This document shows positions 47,633 to 59,240 of a stretch of 64,000 bases of DNA, one piece after another; within the stretch, counting starts at the first letter, position 1, and every line of letters starts with the position of its first letter. The position numbers were made by a program, and so were the translations under genes. The DNA is taken from assembly GCF_050624435.1 (NCBI RefSeq), contig NC_134542.1:107863677-107927676 (forward strand). The letters run 5' to 3'. The stretch is from Tenrec ecaudatus. Lineage: Eukaryota > Chordata > Mammalia > Afrosoricida > Tenrecidae. The notes under the pieces were generated by a model. It was not told where the DNA came from and did not search any database. It saw nothing but the letters and a program-made list of their open reading frames with translations.

Positions 47633-48784
47633 TGGGAGAAACAATGCATACACTTTCAAAGAATACCCGTAGCAAGGCTTTACTGTATACAAATTCAAGC
47701 AGATTCTTTAGGAGAGTCCCAAATTTATATCTTTTAGAAGTAATTTTAGTATGTTGCCAGAGTAGAGAACCAAAGGTAAAAGCAAAAAAAATTGTCATCT
47801 TTAAAATAATTTTCTTTTATTCTTTTGAAGGCCAGGGAATCACTGGAGGGTTCTGGAAACAGAGAGATGAGATCTGAGTTCCATTTTTAAAGAATCCCCT
47901 CTATTTCTTGTGTTTAGATTAGACTTTGGTGAAAGGGGATGAAGGGGAAGGAGGAAATGTAGTTTAGAGGCAATTGCCAAATACCAGCGAGAAATTACAG
48001 TGCCTGAATCCAGGTGGTAGCAATGAAATTAGAAGTAGCAATCATCTTGATGTAATTTGAAAGTTGCAGTCATATGATATAATTTGATTCTAGCTGATAT
48101 GTGAAATATCAACAACAGAGAGCAGATGAAAATATCTACATGCTTTTTGGCCAGAACAGATGGAATAAAGGAATTCCTACTTACTAAAATCTGGAACACC
48201 ATTGAACAGAAAATTTGGCAATATGGTAGGCTTTCATTTGAATGTACTACATCCATTTCAGATCTTTCAAGAAGTATAAATTCTTACTGACAAATCTATT
48301 TAAATTAGATATGTTACTTAGAGTTGAAGTAAAGATTTTTCAATACACAGTTTATATATATACTTTTTTCCATATAGACTTCTCCCTAGGATGAGGTAAC
48401 CTAGGGAGGTAAGGGTTTTCAGAAAACAGATGTCAGAACAGGGCTCAAGGCCAGCTTGATTTTCAGAGCTTCAAGAGATGATGATAAAGCAGAAAAACAA
48501 ACGAGAAAAGATTGTTGATGGAGAAAAATATACAGCAACATGAGAAAAGTGCGATAGGAGCAAAGTGCAGAAAATACTGCAAAAAAGAACAGCAAATTAA
48601 CTGTGTCAAATGCTATTGCAAGTTTTGAAAAATGTGGACTTAAATTGACCATTAAAGTTAGTAACATCAATCTCACGATTGGCCTTGGTAAGTTCTAGCT
48701 GACAGAGTCTGGTGAAAGAAGGCTTAAGAGACAGTGAGAAGGAAATAATTGCCCCAACTACCACTGAATCAATTATTTTTGTTG
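47633..48784. other. Unassigned DNA
   Basis: Unique-looking sequence. It is the original flank of the L1 insertion, and no gene or repeat is recognised. Confidence 0.4.
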
Positions 48785-49715
48785 TTTTTTAAAAATCATT
48801 TTATTGGGAGCTCTTACAAATGTTGTAACATTGCAATTAGATCAAATTTAGTTGTACAATAGTTGCTGCCATCAGTTTCAAATATTTTTCTTTCATCTTG
48901 AAATCCTTGATATCAGTTCCCCTTAACCCCCCTCCCCCACCTCCAGAGACCCTTATTGTTATGTTATATATTATTATTATTATATTCTGTGTCTTACACC
49001 ACCTAATATACCCGTCCACCTACAATTCTGTTATTCATTCCCCTCGAGTGGGATTATGCAGTTATGATTGCTATCAGCTTCCCCTTCCTCCCTCCCCCCC
49101 CCTTCCCATACCCTCAGGGAATCATTACTCCAGTTACTGTTTCTGAAGGGTTATCTGTCTTGACTTTCATGCATCAAATGAACTTAATTATACATATTAA
49201 CATACTCATGTCTAACAAGATTAATGCGGAACTATGAAAGAGCTAGAGGATAGTTATGTGTTTCATCAGTGTTTTACTTCACCCTTCACTTAAAATCCCT
49301 TCTATATGGCCCTTCTGCAAGGGACTTTCCAATTAGCTTACATTACAGGTGACTTTTGGGTCTCCACTACATCTACGCTCCTTCACTTCAATTTGATTGC
49401 TGTGTTTTGAACTTCTGATACCTATTCCCTTTGACACCTCATGATCACACAGGCTGGTGTGCTTCTTCCATATGGGCTTTCTTGCTTCTCTGCTAGATGG
49501 CCGCTTGTTTTACTTCAGGCCTTTAAGGCCACAGACGCTATAGCTTTTGATAGTGAGGCTCATCCGCTTTCTTCACCACATGTGTTTGTGCACCCATTTT
49601 GCCTTCAGAGATGGTGTCGGGAAGGTGAGTATCTTAGAGTGCCACATTATTAGAACAAACCGTCCTTGTACTGAGGTCATATTTGAGTAAAGGCCCCAAA
49701 TCCATTTGCTTCCTT
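48785..49715 (-). mobile_element. Older L1 3' UTR, inverted
   Basis: It begins 'aatcattttattgggagctc' (complement of the L1 end) and later carries one 'caggctggtgtgcttcttcc' block (49,448) with 'tctgctagatggccgcttgt'. It is more diverged than the copies at 1.2 and 12.4 kb, and the first 300 bp differ considerably, so it is an older subfamily. Confidence 0.75.
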
Positions 49716-49717
49716 GT

Positions 49718-49902
49718 TGTACTTAGTGATTCAATTCTTGCTCATAGCAACTCTGTAGGACCAAGTAGCACTGCTCCTTGGATTTGCTGAGCCTGTAAGA
49801 CTTTACAGGTTCAGAAAGTCTCATCCTTCTTGTGAATAGCCACTGGAAGATTTGAACTGCTGACCTTATGGGTACCACCCCACTATGCCATCAGGACTCC
49901 TT
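49718..49902 (-). mobile_element. AfroSINE, inverted (1 of 3 stacked)
   Basis: 'agtgattcaattcttgctca' with 'tagcaactctgtagg', 'gaagatttgaactgctgacc', and an end at 'tgccatcaggactcctttt', the complement of the SINE head. Confidence 0.8.
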
Positions 49903-49909
49903 TTCTAGC

Positions 49910-50085
49910 ATATAGTGGCCCTATGAGGACAGTAGAATTGCTTTATGTTGGGTTTTTAAGAATATGAATCTTTGCTGAAGCTGGCTACAGTCTTTTTCCT
50001 AGAGTGGTGGATGGCTCTGAACTGCCAACCTTTCACCTAGTACCCCTGTGGTCAGCACACTGTACCACAGTGCTTCGTAGGGAAA
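49910..50085 (-). mobile_element. AfroSINE-related, inverted (2 of 3 stacked)
   Basis: 'tatagtggccctatgaggac' with 'agtagaattgc', 'ggctctgaactgccaacctt' with 'tcacctagtacc', and an end near 'gtaccacagtgctt'. The 3'-tail part is missing. Confidence 0.65.
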
Positions 50086-50124
50086 GCATTAAAAACCACA
50101 CCACTTTGTATGGAAAGCAAATAA

Positions 50125-50282
50125 AACCCACTGTCATTCAACTCATAGGAACGCTACATAAGGTTTCCAGGAGTAAATCTTCATGAGAGCAAGTGGCTTG
50201 ATTTTATTGTGTGAAGGGCTGGTGGGTTTGAACCACCAGCAGATCAGTTAGCAGCCTAATGCCTTATCCGAAGTACCCCCAA
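50125..50282 (-). mobile_element. AfroSINE-related, inverted (3 of 3 stacked)
   Basis: 'aaacccactgtcattcaact' with 'cataggaacgctacata', 'gtgggtttgaaccaccagca' and 'gatcagttagcagcctaatg'. Confidence 0.65.
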
Positions 50283-51010
50283 GGCTACTTACGGAAAGAT
50301 GTGGAGACTTCAAACATCAGCCACTGGATGTTTTCTCTAAAGAGGAGAGAAGCGAGGCTTTTACCAAAGATCTGTGACTTTTTATGCTTTTGGTTTTTTA
50401 CAGGTGCATTTTTCTTGTCATTATTGGTAGAAATTATATACTAATAAATAGATCATTTGTTATAAATTCTGAAAATATTGTTCTTTATATTTGTTCACCT
50501 TTGGCAATTGTCTGCGGTAGTACCAATATTTAAAGGGAGGAGGCAAACAGAGAATTAGACCAAAATACAATAAGAATTTATAATCAGCTACATAGAATAA
50601 GATCCAGGTGTTACTACAGAGGAGGTTCCATGGGAAAACAAGAGGGTCAGTCAGCTTGAGAAGTCAAGCCAAAGCAGGGTCACTGGATACAATCAATCAG
50701 ATATTCATATCAATTCCAGAAGGATTTCAATAAACTAGATGTTGGGTGGGATTCCTATGCAATTGTCTTCTCTGGAATTTATTGGGTTTTTAGAGAAGGT
50801 AAATTTTTGTTGCAGTTGGAAATAGAAAATAGAAGAGGAAGAGAGGAAGCAGGGTGTGTTTTTGGTTATAGGCCGTGACCTTCCCCTCTTACCTTGCACA
50901 TCTCAGGAACACCAATGCCCTCAACACTCTCCCAAGTGTCTTGTTGAGCATTTTCAATGACGAATCACTCTATCTGCACATCTGGAGGATCCAGGGAAGA
51001 GAAACCAGAG
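50283..51010. other. Unassigned DNA
   Basis: Nothing recognised. Confidence 0.4.
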
Positions 51011-51013
51011 AGA

Positions 51014-51213
51014 CTGCTCAGCACCGTGCAGTCAATTCTGACTCGTAGCCACCATCTGGAATAGAGTAGAAGTGTCTCTTTGAGCTTCCGAAATTTTAAA
51101 TCTTTACAGGACCAGGTAGTCTCACCTTTCTCCTATTAAACAATTGGGAGCCTTAGACTTCTGACCTTGTGGTGAGCAGGTGAGTGCATAGCCCACTGAG
51201 CCACCAGGAGGGA
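51014..51213 (-). mobile_element. AfroSINE, inverted
   Basis: 'cgtgcagtcaattctgactc' with 'gtagccacca', 'cttagacttctgaccttgtg' with 'gtgagcag', and 'cccactgagccaccaggagg' at the head end. Confidence 0.8.
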
Positions 51214-51330
51214 GAAAAGGAAGGCAGTTACCTGTCCATCTCTTTTAAAATAGTGACTGGTATACGCATTAGAGACCTGCTACATGAAAGCGTTAGGTCT
51301 TGAAAATAATATTGCCATCATGGCATCAAT

Positions 51331-51835
51331 GTGCACATTTCTGAAGAAGATAAAAACAAAACCAAAAAAATTAACTTGTGTAGCTGTCTGGCCAGAAATT
51401 TGAAGAAATCCACACATGGATTTTATCATTTAAAATTTCAGTCACTTGAATGCATACTCTTGCCACAGAAACCCAGAGCCCTCTTCAACTATATAATCGC
51501 AACAACTCTTCTATTGCCATCTGCCATGAAAATGATATTCACGGAAAAAGAACCAGATGTGGTAAACAAATTAACACGTGCACCATTGTCAATTACTGCT
51601 GTTTTAAAGTGTATAAGTGACATGCCAATTAATGCCTGTGAACAGCTGGTTTTAAAGAGTATGGAATTTGATTACTTTGCCTCATAAATGGACAACCCCA
51701 CAGATGTTCCAGGTTGTGCTAAGTTGTTGGCATTTGTAAGCTATATTTTGGAAAACACTATGAATGAAGGCATGCTGTTTTTGCAAAACTTTGCTGGATG
51801 TCATAACAGAAGGGGCTAAAGAAAGTCTAGGATAT
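51331..51835 (+). pseudogene. hAT-transposase-like relic (SCAND3/ZBED-type)
   Basis: A 118-codon open frame (51331-51687) and the sequence just past its stop resemble the segment of hAT-derived proteins (ZBED5, SCAND3, FAM200, GTF2IRD2 group) that runs into the first catalytic Asp. It has 'TTLLLPSAMKMIFTEKE', then 'LSITAVLKCISDMPINACEQ' (compare 'LS..TV.rRI.dms.di..q'). Next come 'EFDYFAS', a stop, and 'NPTDVPGCAKLLAFVSYI' (compare 'LDESTDV...aqLLvFVRYi'). The DEST catalytic stretch is altered, and a second stop follows at about 51,818. The assignment rests on spacing and pattern only. It could be a Charlie-type transposon remnant or a decayed retrocopy of a domesticated gene. Confidence 0.5.
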
Positions 51836-52529
51836 TTCGAGGGACAACCCACCCTTCAAGATTAGGATGAACTAGAGTTCATATGCATATAGTAATAAGG
51901 CCTCAAACAGTTAAATGAATTTGGGGTGGGAGGAAATATCCCGTTGCCTAATGCTTTCAGGATATATTGTGCTATCTACTGGGATCATTTAAATGATCAT
52001 CTCTGTGAAGAAGCATGCGAAGGAAAAAACATCACTTGTTCAATCTCTCCATGCATATCTCTGAGGGCATTGATTGAATACTTTTAAAGGCGATTCATTG
52101 AAATCATTCAAGTGTTACATTTTCTTCTTTATGAGAACTCAACCTTAGAAGATAATTATTAATCCACTAATGTTAAAAAGTCAGCTTCCTAGTACATTCT
52201 TTTCTTTTCACACCTTTTGTATGGTATAAATATTCTTAAGACAAAGAGATTTATCATGATCATTGATGACAAAATTGAGCCTGCCAGGGAAGCAGTGTTA
52301 GTCAATATTTTTCTTAGATAAAAGATAATCACCAATCATATTTATTATTTAATAACTATTTAAAAACAAAACTTGAAAATGCTGTGTGTAAGAAACTAAA
52401 ATTACCTTTCTGAAGCAAATTATTAGGTTTCTTTCCCTATTATTTTATATTTACAGATAGTATTTTTCATATTCATCTTCAAATGTGAACACTTCGCTCT
52501 TTGTCAAAATGGCATTGAACCTTGTGAAT
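51836..52529. other. Unassigned AT-rich DNA
   Basis: It may hold more of the hAT relic, but I cannot read it. Nothing else is recognised. Confidence 0.35.
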
Positions 52530-52533
52530 GACA

Positions 52534-52668
52534 CAGTGGCTGTATCAATGGGCTCAGGCATGGGAACCCTTGTGAGGATGGCATAGGACCAGGCAGCATT
52601 TCACTCTGTTGTGTCACTATTGGGAGGAGCTGACTCAACTTGAGGGCACTTAATAGCAACAACAAGGA
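52534..52668 (+). mobile_element. RTE 3' tail, sense
   Basis: 'cacagtggctgtatcaatgg', 'cttgtgaggatggcatagga', 'ccaggcagcatttcactctg' and 'gagctgactcaacttgaggg' then 'cacttaatagcaacaacaag'. Confidence 0.8.
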
Positions 52669-53104
52669 CCCAGTGCCACAGAAGCCCAGCTCATTATTGA
52701 CAATTCAAAAGTTAAAATATATATTCATTTATGTATAGCACTATTGGAGAGAAAATAATTTAAAATGTTAGAGAATTATTATAAGTACGATAATTAAGTA
52801 GTATACATCTACAACTATGATTGTTAACTAAAAAAAAGAAGATTCTAGTGTTAGAAGCAAAGGAAAAAGTAATTAGCTTTCCAATCCATCCAAAACAACT
52901 GGAATTCATAGAGAAAAAATTCAAAATTATACATTATCCTAAGGAATAATGTGTTCACTTCTGGAGTTTTCTACATAGCTCCAAAGAATCACTTCTTTAG
53001 CTGTAAAATATATACTTTTCAAAGGAGGGAAACATTGACATCCATGCTTATATTTCACTATATACTGCTGACCCCAGGTTATGAATTGGATGTCAACTCA
53101 AGTT
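52669..53104. other. Unassigned AT-rich DNA
   Basis: Nothing recognised. Confidence 0.4.
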
Positions 53105-53105
53105 A

Positions 53106-53300
53106 CCTCAACTCAACTCATTGCTATTGAGTCAAGTCGATCTAGACCCATAGCTACCCTATAGGACAGGGAAGACTGTCCCCTTGAGTTTCTGTGCTTG
53201 GAACACATTAGAGCGTATAAAGCCCTATCATTCTCCCACAGAGGAGCTGGTGATTTCAAACTGCTGATCTCGCAGTCCAATGAGTAACTACTGCACCACA
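53106..53300 (-). mobile_element. AfroSINE, inverted
   Basis: 'aactcattgctattgagtca' with 'agtcgatctagaccca', 'atttcaaactgctgatctcg' with 'cagtcc', and 'taactactgcaccaca'. Confidence 0.8.
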
Positions 53301-53470
53301 GAAATTTGCCCAAGGCAATATGACCACATTACCTGGCCAAGGAAATGAAGGCTGATACAAAGACTAAAAGGGTTATTTATTTTCATCTGCATTAATTAAC
53401 CTTTCATTAGTATGTAGTAGAAGGCTGCACACTTGTTTTAAAATATCCAATGCAAATGTCACCTTATATT
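53301..53470. other. Unassigned DNA
   Basis: Spacer between two inverted SINEs. Nothing recognised. Confidence 0.3.
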
Positions 53471-53552
53471 AAAAACCAAACTCACTGCCATTGAGTCAGT
53501 GCTTACTCAAAGTGACCCTACAGAGCAGGGTAGAACTGCATCTTATATGGAA
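53471..53552 (-). mobile_element. AfroSINE 3' fragment, inverted
   Basis: 'aaaccaaactcactgccatt' with 'gagtcagtgcttactc', and 'gtgaccctacagagcagggt'. Only the tail third is present. Confidence 0.75.
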
Positions 53553-54028
53553 AGTAGTAAATGAACTATTTGGTTTTGCCTTGCAGGCACTCAGATAGCA
53601 CATGTTAGATGGTGACCGAATGAATGATTGAAAACACAGATAGATAAATCGAGCGTCTTGAGCCATAAAGTGAGTTTAAGCGAAACAATAATTGCTATAG
53701 AGGTACACACTGCATCTCATTGTAAATTATTTTGTGATTTGGGAGACCTTGTTCTCATGGTTGGCTAGTTTCTATTTCAGTTTATGGTATAGTGCATTCA
53801 CGTTCTTTCTTTCCAGGGTTTCATCTTTTTAGTGGATCTGTGGTATTGGAGACATTTTTTTAGTTTCTTCAATATACTTTTTTGGGGGGGGGTGGGGGGT
53901 AGGGAAATCGACATGCATGTATATGGGCACATGGATGTCAGCTGCCATGTGGCTTATGAAATCAGAGTGGAGACAGCTCTCACTGATATGAAATTTATGA
54001 CATTCTAAGTGTCATGTAAAAATAGTAA
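53553..54028. other. Unassigned DNA
   Basis: Contains a G-rich run (53,884-53,900). Nothing recognised. Confidence 0.4.
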
Positions 54029-54030
54029 TA

Positions 54031-54208
54031 AAAAACCCAAACTCACTGTCATCTAGTTCATCCAGCTCCTCACAGTGGCCCCATAGCACCGATCACTGCT
54101 CCAGTGGCTTTCAGAGGCTCCACATCTTTGCCCAGGCTGGTGGATGTAAACCCCAGGCCTTGTGATTACCAGCAGAACTCATAACCCATGATGCCACCAG
54201 AGCTCCTG
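54031..54208 (-). mobile_element. AfroSINE, inverted
   Basis: 'aaacccaaactcactgtcat' with 'ctagttcatccagctcc', 'ggtggatgtaaaccccaggc' and 'cataacccatgatgccacca' with 'gagctcct'. Confidence 0.85.
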
Positions 54209-54679
54209 AAAACAGCGATACTGATTATGATTTGTTTTGTAACAAACTTTTCCCTCTAACAGGACTAGGATGAGGGCGAAGAGGCACCCATCTCCATGAT
54301 CAAAATAAGTACTGATTTATCTCAATAGATTTTAAACACACAAAAATGAATGAAATAACCAGGAAGAACAAGATCTCAACATTTTAACAAAATAAAGTAT
54401 CAGTATTTCTGATTTTTTTTCTTTAGCCTCCAAGATAACTCAGCATAGCATTTTTAATGTTTAAAGTAGATAGTTCACTTACTCCATTTCTCTAGAGAAC
54501 ACGAAGGCATTAATTCTAAGTGGATTCCCCAGTCTTCCCTTGTTTTCACTGTATTGGTATTCATTGATAGTTAGGTTATTAATTGGCAAAGCACTTCTAG
54601 ACTTCAATTCATCTGATGTTTGCTTACAGTTACCCTCAGGGTGTACCTCTTTGACGGGAATGTCATGGACACAGGACTG
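54209..54679. other. Unassigned DNA
   Basis: Nothing recognised. The last ~80 bp may be diverged RTE. Confidence 0.35.
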
Positions 54680-55312
54680 TGAGCGCTAAGCATTGAAAAG
54701 CAATGATGTCACTCTGAAGACTAAGACGTGCCTGACCAAAGTCCTATTATTTTCAATGGAAAGCTGGACAACGACTAGTAAGACCACAGAAAATCGATGC
54801 ATTTGAATTATGGTAAGGCCAAAGAATATTGAAAGCTCCTGGACTCCCAGCAAAGCAAGCACATCTGTTTTTGAAGTACAGCCAGAATGCTTCTTGGAAG
54901 TGAAAATGGCAACCCTTGCTTTGGCATATCAGGGGAAATCAGTCCCTTACAGGGCTTCCCAACCTTCTCAACCATAACATTATTTTCGTTGTTACTTCCT
55001 AACTGTAATTTTGCTTCTCATATGAATCAGGCAACCCCTTTGAAAGGGTCGTTCAGCCCCCAGAGGGGTCACAGCCCACCCATTGAGAACTGCCGCTTTA
55101 AAAGGCCATTGTTCTGGGTAAAGTGGAAGCTCAGCTGAAAGAAAGAGGATGACTCTCAGCAAAGTGGATTGACAAAGTGGCAGTCACAATGGACTCTAAC
55201 ATAACAGTGAGGAGATTGGCACAGGACGGGGCAGTGCTTCCTTCCGTGGAACACAGGTTTGCTTTGAGTGTGACCCATGGGGTGGCATCTGACAGCAACA
55301 ATCCTGTGCTGA
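54680..55312 (+). mobile_element. RTE LINE 3' end, sense, split by SPIN-like element
   Basis: The first part has 'cattgaaaagcaatgatgtc' with 'actctgaagactaag' and 'ttttgaagtacagccagaat' with 'gcttcttggaag', and ends at 'gaaatcagtccctta'. The second part resumes with 'attgttctgggtaaagtgga' and 'agtggattgacaaagtggca' with 'gtcacaatgg', and ends 'ggcatctgacagcaacaatc'. These are consecutive blocks of the RTE 3' coding end and tail. Confidence 0.75.
54950..55095. mobile_element. SPIN-like nonautonomous hAT, 146 bp
   Basis: The ends 'cagggcttcccaacctt' and 'cattgagaactgccg' are imperfect inverted repeats. Between them are 'aaccataacattattttcgt' with 'tgttacttcctaactgtaat' and 'ttgaaagggtcgttcagccc' with 'ccagaggggtcacagccca', the two ends of SPIN joined with the middle deleted. 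It sits inside the RTE fragment. Confidence 0.8.
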
Positions 55313-56050
55313 ACAATTTGAAAACATGCCCTTTCATGAAATGAGCAGAAAATGGAAGGGGAAGAGAGAGAGTAAAGCGGTGCATTTAAACAAAGGGAGG
55401 GTGATAGTCTCTTAGGATTGCATTCTTGTTGCTTAAGAGCTATTTTTATTCACTACCCTTGTGTGTTCATTCATAGCAACACAAGTGATAGTCTCATGTT
55501 CTCACTCAGCCACATCAATGGAATGATCGAAACAAACTGAGTGAAGTAGTCACAGTCCATATGCACCTCAAAAATCTATAAAATATACAAGTTTTAAAAT
55601 GCCCTTAAAGAGCTATTGTTATGAGACAAAATGATTGGAAATAATTTCTCAAGTTATTTATTTGATGGAATAATTTCTCCATTGACAGTGATTAATTAAA
55701 ATATTTAATCTTATTAGCCAATATTGTATTTTCCAGTGAACAAAACCAAATGACATATTACTGTGAAAAAATAAAAGAATAAAGATTTGCTGTATATAAC
55801 ATTACACTTTATAGGGGAAGTTATGTTTGAAAAATGTTCTCCTACTTACTCTTCTTCAAAACTTTATTTCATTTTTATTTTCAGGGTTTTCATTACTGAG
55901 TATGTTCTTGGCCTTTTAAATTTATTTGAGCATGCAGTACAAGGGCAGAAAATTATTGAGTATGGCTCTTATAGCCAAAGCTTCTAGCTTCTACCAAATG
56001 ACCTTTTCCTCTGCATGTGTCTGCTAACAAGGTGAGGGAAAATACTGATG
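55313..56050. other. Unassigned AT-rich DNA
   Basis: Nothing recognised. Confidence 0.4.
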
Positions 56051-56054
56051 GGAC

Positions 56055-56660
56055 TCACCTGTTCATAATTGAACTGGAGTTTCTGGAATAAGATCCTGCT
56101 GTGTATAAAATGACCCCTCTGAGAAGCTGGGGGAGGAATCTCTTTACCAGAAAAAGCCAGGAGTGGAGGATATCCTCTGGACCCAAGATCCCTGCCCAGT
56201 GAAACTGCTCCATCCAGAAGACAGCAATGCCATCGGAAGAGCAGCAGCAGAACCAGGAGCCAGAGCATGGAACTGGGATGGATTTCTGAAACCACTTAGC
56301 AAGTAAAGGTGAGTGCTTTTGTGCGGGAGGCTGGCTTGAAGAGCAGGGTGTCTCTGGACACTTAAATGGGATAGTTGGGCTTGCACTGAAGTGGTGCGGA
56401 GCCTCATTAGGCTTAGGCTTCCTGGAGTGGGGCCCTTATGGGCAACTAATTCAGGGAGCTTGAACTGAATGCCTTGAGTTGAGGCTTACAGTAGAACGGT
56501 ATGTCCTTTTGTGTAATTATTACCAGACCAGAAATATCTTTGTAACATGTCCTGATAAACAACTATCCTAAGCATTTCTCACTGGCATCCCAGTTTATCT
56601 GCCTTAATAAACCTTTCAATAATGAATGTTGTCTGGGAGTTTTGTGTAGCCATTGTAATG
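56055..56660 (+). repeat. Possible LTR-like repeat (unclassified)
   Basis: A GC-richer block with a TATA-like 'gtgtataaaatgacc' (56,101) and a late 'gccttaataaacctttcaat' (56,601) poly(A)-signal-like site. It is followed by 'tgttgtctgggagttttgtg'. The spacing would suit an LTR or an old noncoding exon. Ends and target duplication are not resolved and no coding sequence is evident. Confidence 0.2.
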
Positions 56661-57545
56661 GACATTAGAAGCCAGAGAAGTAAATAGAGAACAACACATG
56701 CACATGTGTGCTTGCACGAGTGTATACCTTACTTTATGCTTACTGAATATATCAGAAATATGAGTCAGAGTGAAAAGCTGTGCCCTTGCATATTGACAAG
56801 TCTGATTTTAGGATGTGAACAGGAACGCCATATTGCAAAATGGTCCACATTCTGTAGAACTCCCATGACAAAGTTATTATAGCTAAATTGCTTCATAATC
56901 AAATCCTTCCTTGCCTCTTTAGATGGCATACTGGGGAGGAGAACAAGGGCTCAGCTGTGATTACTATGAGGGAAATCTCACCATTCCCTCTCTACCAATT
57001 CTATCCTTCATTCCGTAGAAGTGTCTTTGGATCTAGATAAGCACTCCTGAAAGCTGGAGACCACATAACTTCATGTTCTGAGTTGACTGTGTGGGCAATC
57101 ACAAATAATAGGTATGTTCTGAGTTGACTGTGTGGGCAATCACAAATAATAGGTATGCTTGGGAAGAATGGGAATTCTATAACCCTTCATGTGTTCATGC
57201 GGATACTCTATCGGGGACCAGAGCCAGGTGTGCACACTCTGGTTTAGAACCAGGAAAGGTGAGCATCAAGGTTGTACCCCCCCACCATAATTTATTCCAT
57301 CTTTAATACTGTGCAAATAATCAGAGAAGCTGGATTTTATGAGGAAGAATTCAGTGTGAGAATTGGAAAGAATGCTTAGTAACCTGAGGTATGACACAAC
57401 CTTGCTTCCCAAAGTGAGCAGGATTTCAGCCTTTGGTATGAATTGCAACTTAATGTAAAGAAAACAAAAAATGTGTTGTTTTAATGAATGTTCTTTCTTC
57501 TCTGGACATTATGTTGGTAAAGTAGAGGAGCAGTGTATTAAAGGA
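56661..57545. other. Unassigned DNA
   Basis: Nothing recognised apart from the 41-bp tandem duplication. Confidence 0.4.
57073..57157. repeat. 41-bp perfect tandem duplication
   Basis: The unit starting 'atgttctgagttgactgtgt' occurs at 57073-57113 and 57114-57154 without a mismatch, and the identity runs 3 nt beyond. Confidence 0.95.
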
Positions 57546-57547
57546 AG

Positions 57548-57672
57548 GTAGACTGACCCAGTGGCTACAACAATAGGCTAAAACATACAAACAATTGTGA
57601 AGATAATACAGGACCGAGTAATGTTTCATCCTCTGGTACATAGAACCAACTGGGCAGCACCAACCAACAACA
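57548..57672 (+). mobile_element. RTE 3' tail, sense
   Basis: 'cagtggctacaacaataggc', 'caattgtgaagataatacag' with 'gaccgagtaatg', 'ctctggtacatagaaccaac' and 'gcaccaaccaacaacaa'. Confidence 0.75.
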
Positions 57673-59238
57673 AAATCCAGAGATTCACTTCCCAAGAAGA
57701 TATGCCTAACGGACCAAAGGAGAGGATTTTGTTCTCCAATGGCTGTCTTCATAGCCAGATCATTTACCCATGTGCTTCTGAGGTACACCAACAACCAGTT
57801 GTCATCCAGGCACCTCGGGGCAGCCTCATGTGCCTCAGAGTAGAACTGTGTCATAGGTTTGCAATGACATCTTTCCAAAGCAAATTGTCAGGTCTTTATG
57901 TGGAGGTGCCTTTCTGTGGACCCAACCCACCTCCATTTAGAAAACAGGCTGTTGACTGTTTGTAACAGGTAGGGGCTCCACCACACAGACACAGAGGGAG
58001 GATTAGAAAGAAATGGCCGTGCTGACAAAGAGGGAGCTGATTGGGACCACTTGACCCCCATCATTTGGCAAAGTAGAATGTACATAGAAAATGGACTAAC
58101 TTCATCAGTAATAGACTGTAGGATGGATTGATGCTGGTTGGAGAGGAGTGCACTTAAAATAGGTCTATACAGTGTTCCCACATTGGAAATATATAGAATA
58201 TCTCTGGGGCTTCTTAATGTCTTATTAGGTGAGCCCGAAGAAATCTAGCATTTTGTCAACTGTTGCAGGGTAGGCCACTGAGGCCAGTGTCAGTTTCTGG
58301 AGAAGCAACCATGCTCTTCCAGTGAAGTCAAGGGGCACTGATTGTTCCATCTTTCCATCCTTCCAAACAAGCTGAAGACCTATTGCTAGAAAATAAGGAC
58401 AGGAAGTTGTGTGAAGTGATTCTCTACTTCCTGTTTTTTTAAACACAATCAAAATCACTGAAGTAGTAAGAGATGTTACCTAGACTGGTGGAAAGAAGAA
58501 ATGTAAAGGAAAGTTTAAAGTAAAGCATCTACAATAATAGAATTTAATTTTAAATATTAAAATGAAACTATTTTCATTACTGACTGGGAATTACTGAAAA
58601 TTGACTAAAACACTAAGGAACTCACTACCTAGCAGCATATGCATCAGAATTTTTTTTGTTTATTTCACCAAAATGGATATTCTTTAATAAACTGTCTAGA
58701 CTGGTTAAATAACCCTAGATATTCACTTACACTTTTGAGGTTCAGAGTCTGATACATGACTTTAAATTTAGACAGCTAAAGTTATAAGCAATGGAAATCC
58801 ATGAAGGATAACAAAGAGCTGACAGGGTGGAAATTCAATCAGTAAGGAAGAGAAAGGGCGTGCTGTATGGATCTGAAGGTCAACATTGTCTGGTAAAAGG
58901 CCTCAGCTGAACTCAGGCAGGAGAAGAATGCTGATCTAAGACGTATCTCCAGCATTGCGAGTTAGGCAGTGGCATTGCATGATGAGAGATAACCAAGACC
59001 AGTAGCACCTAAGGAAGAGTGGTGCTATCTCCATGTTATGAGAAACTTACAGCCAAATGTCCAAAAGCACAGCCTGTTTTAGACTGAAGAGAGTCATAAG
59101 CTTAAGACTTCAGAGTCCTACAAGAAAATCACACTGAAATATTGTTACAGTACATCTCATTGCATTCAACAATTATAACCAAGGATCAAACCTAGAGCTA
59201 GTTGATCAGTCTACAGAAGTGAACAAGAAGCAGGGATA
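57673..59238. other. Unassigned DNA
   Basis: Nothing recognised. The 122- and 142-codon opposing frames around 57450-57965 overlap each other and the RTE tail, so they are not genes. Confidence 0.4.
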
Positions 59239-59240
59239 CA

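Noticed and set aside
57450..57965. 142-codon minus and 122-codon plus frames
   Set aside because: They overlap each other on opposite strands and both run through an RTE 3' tail.
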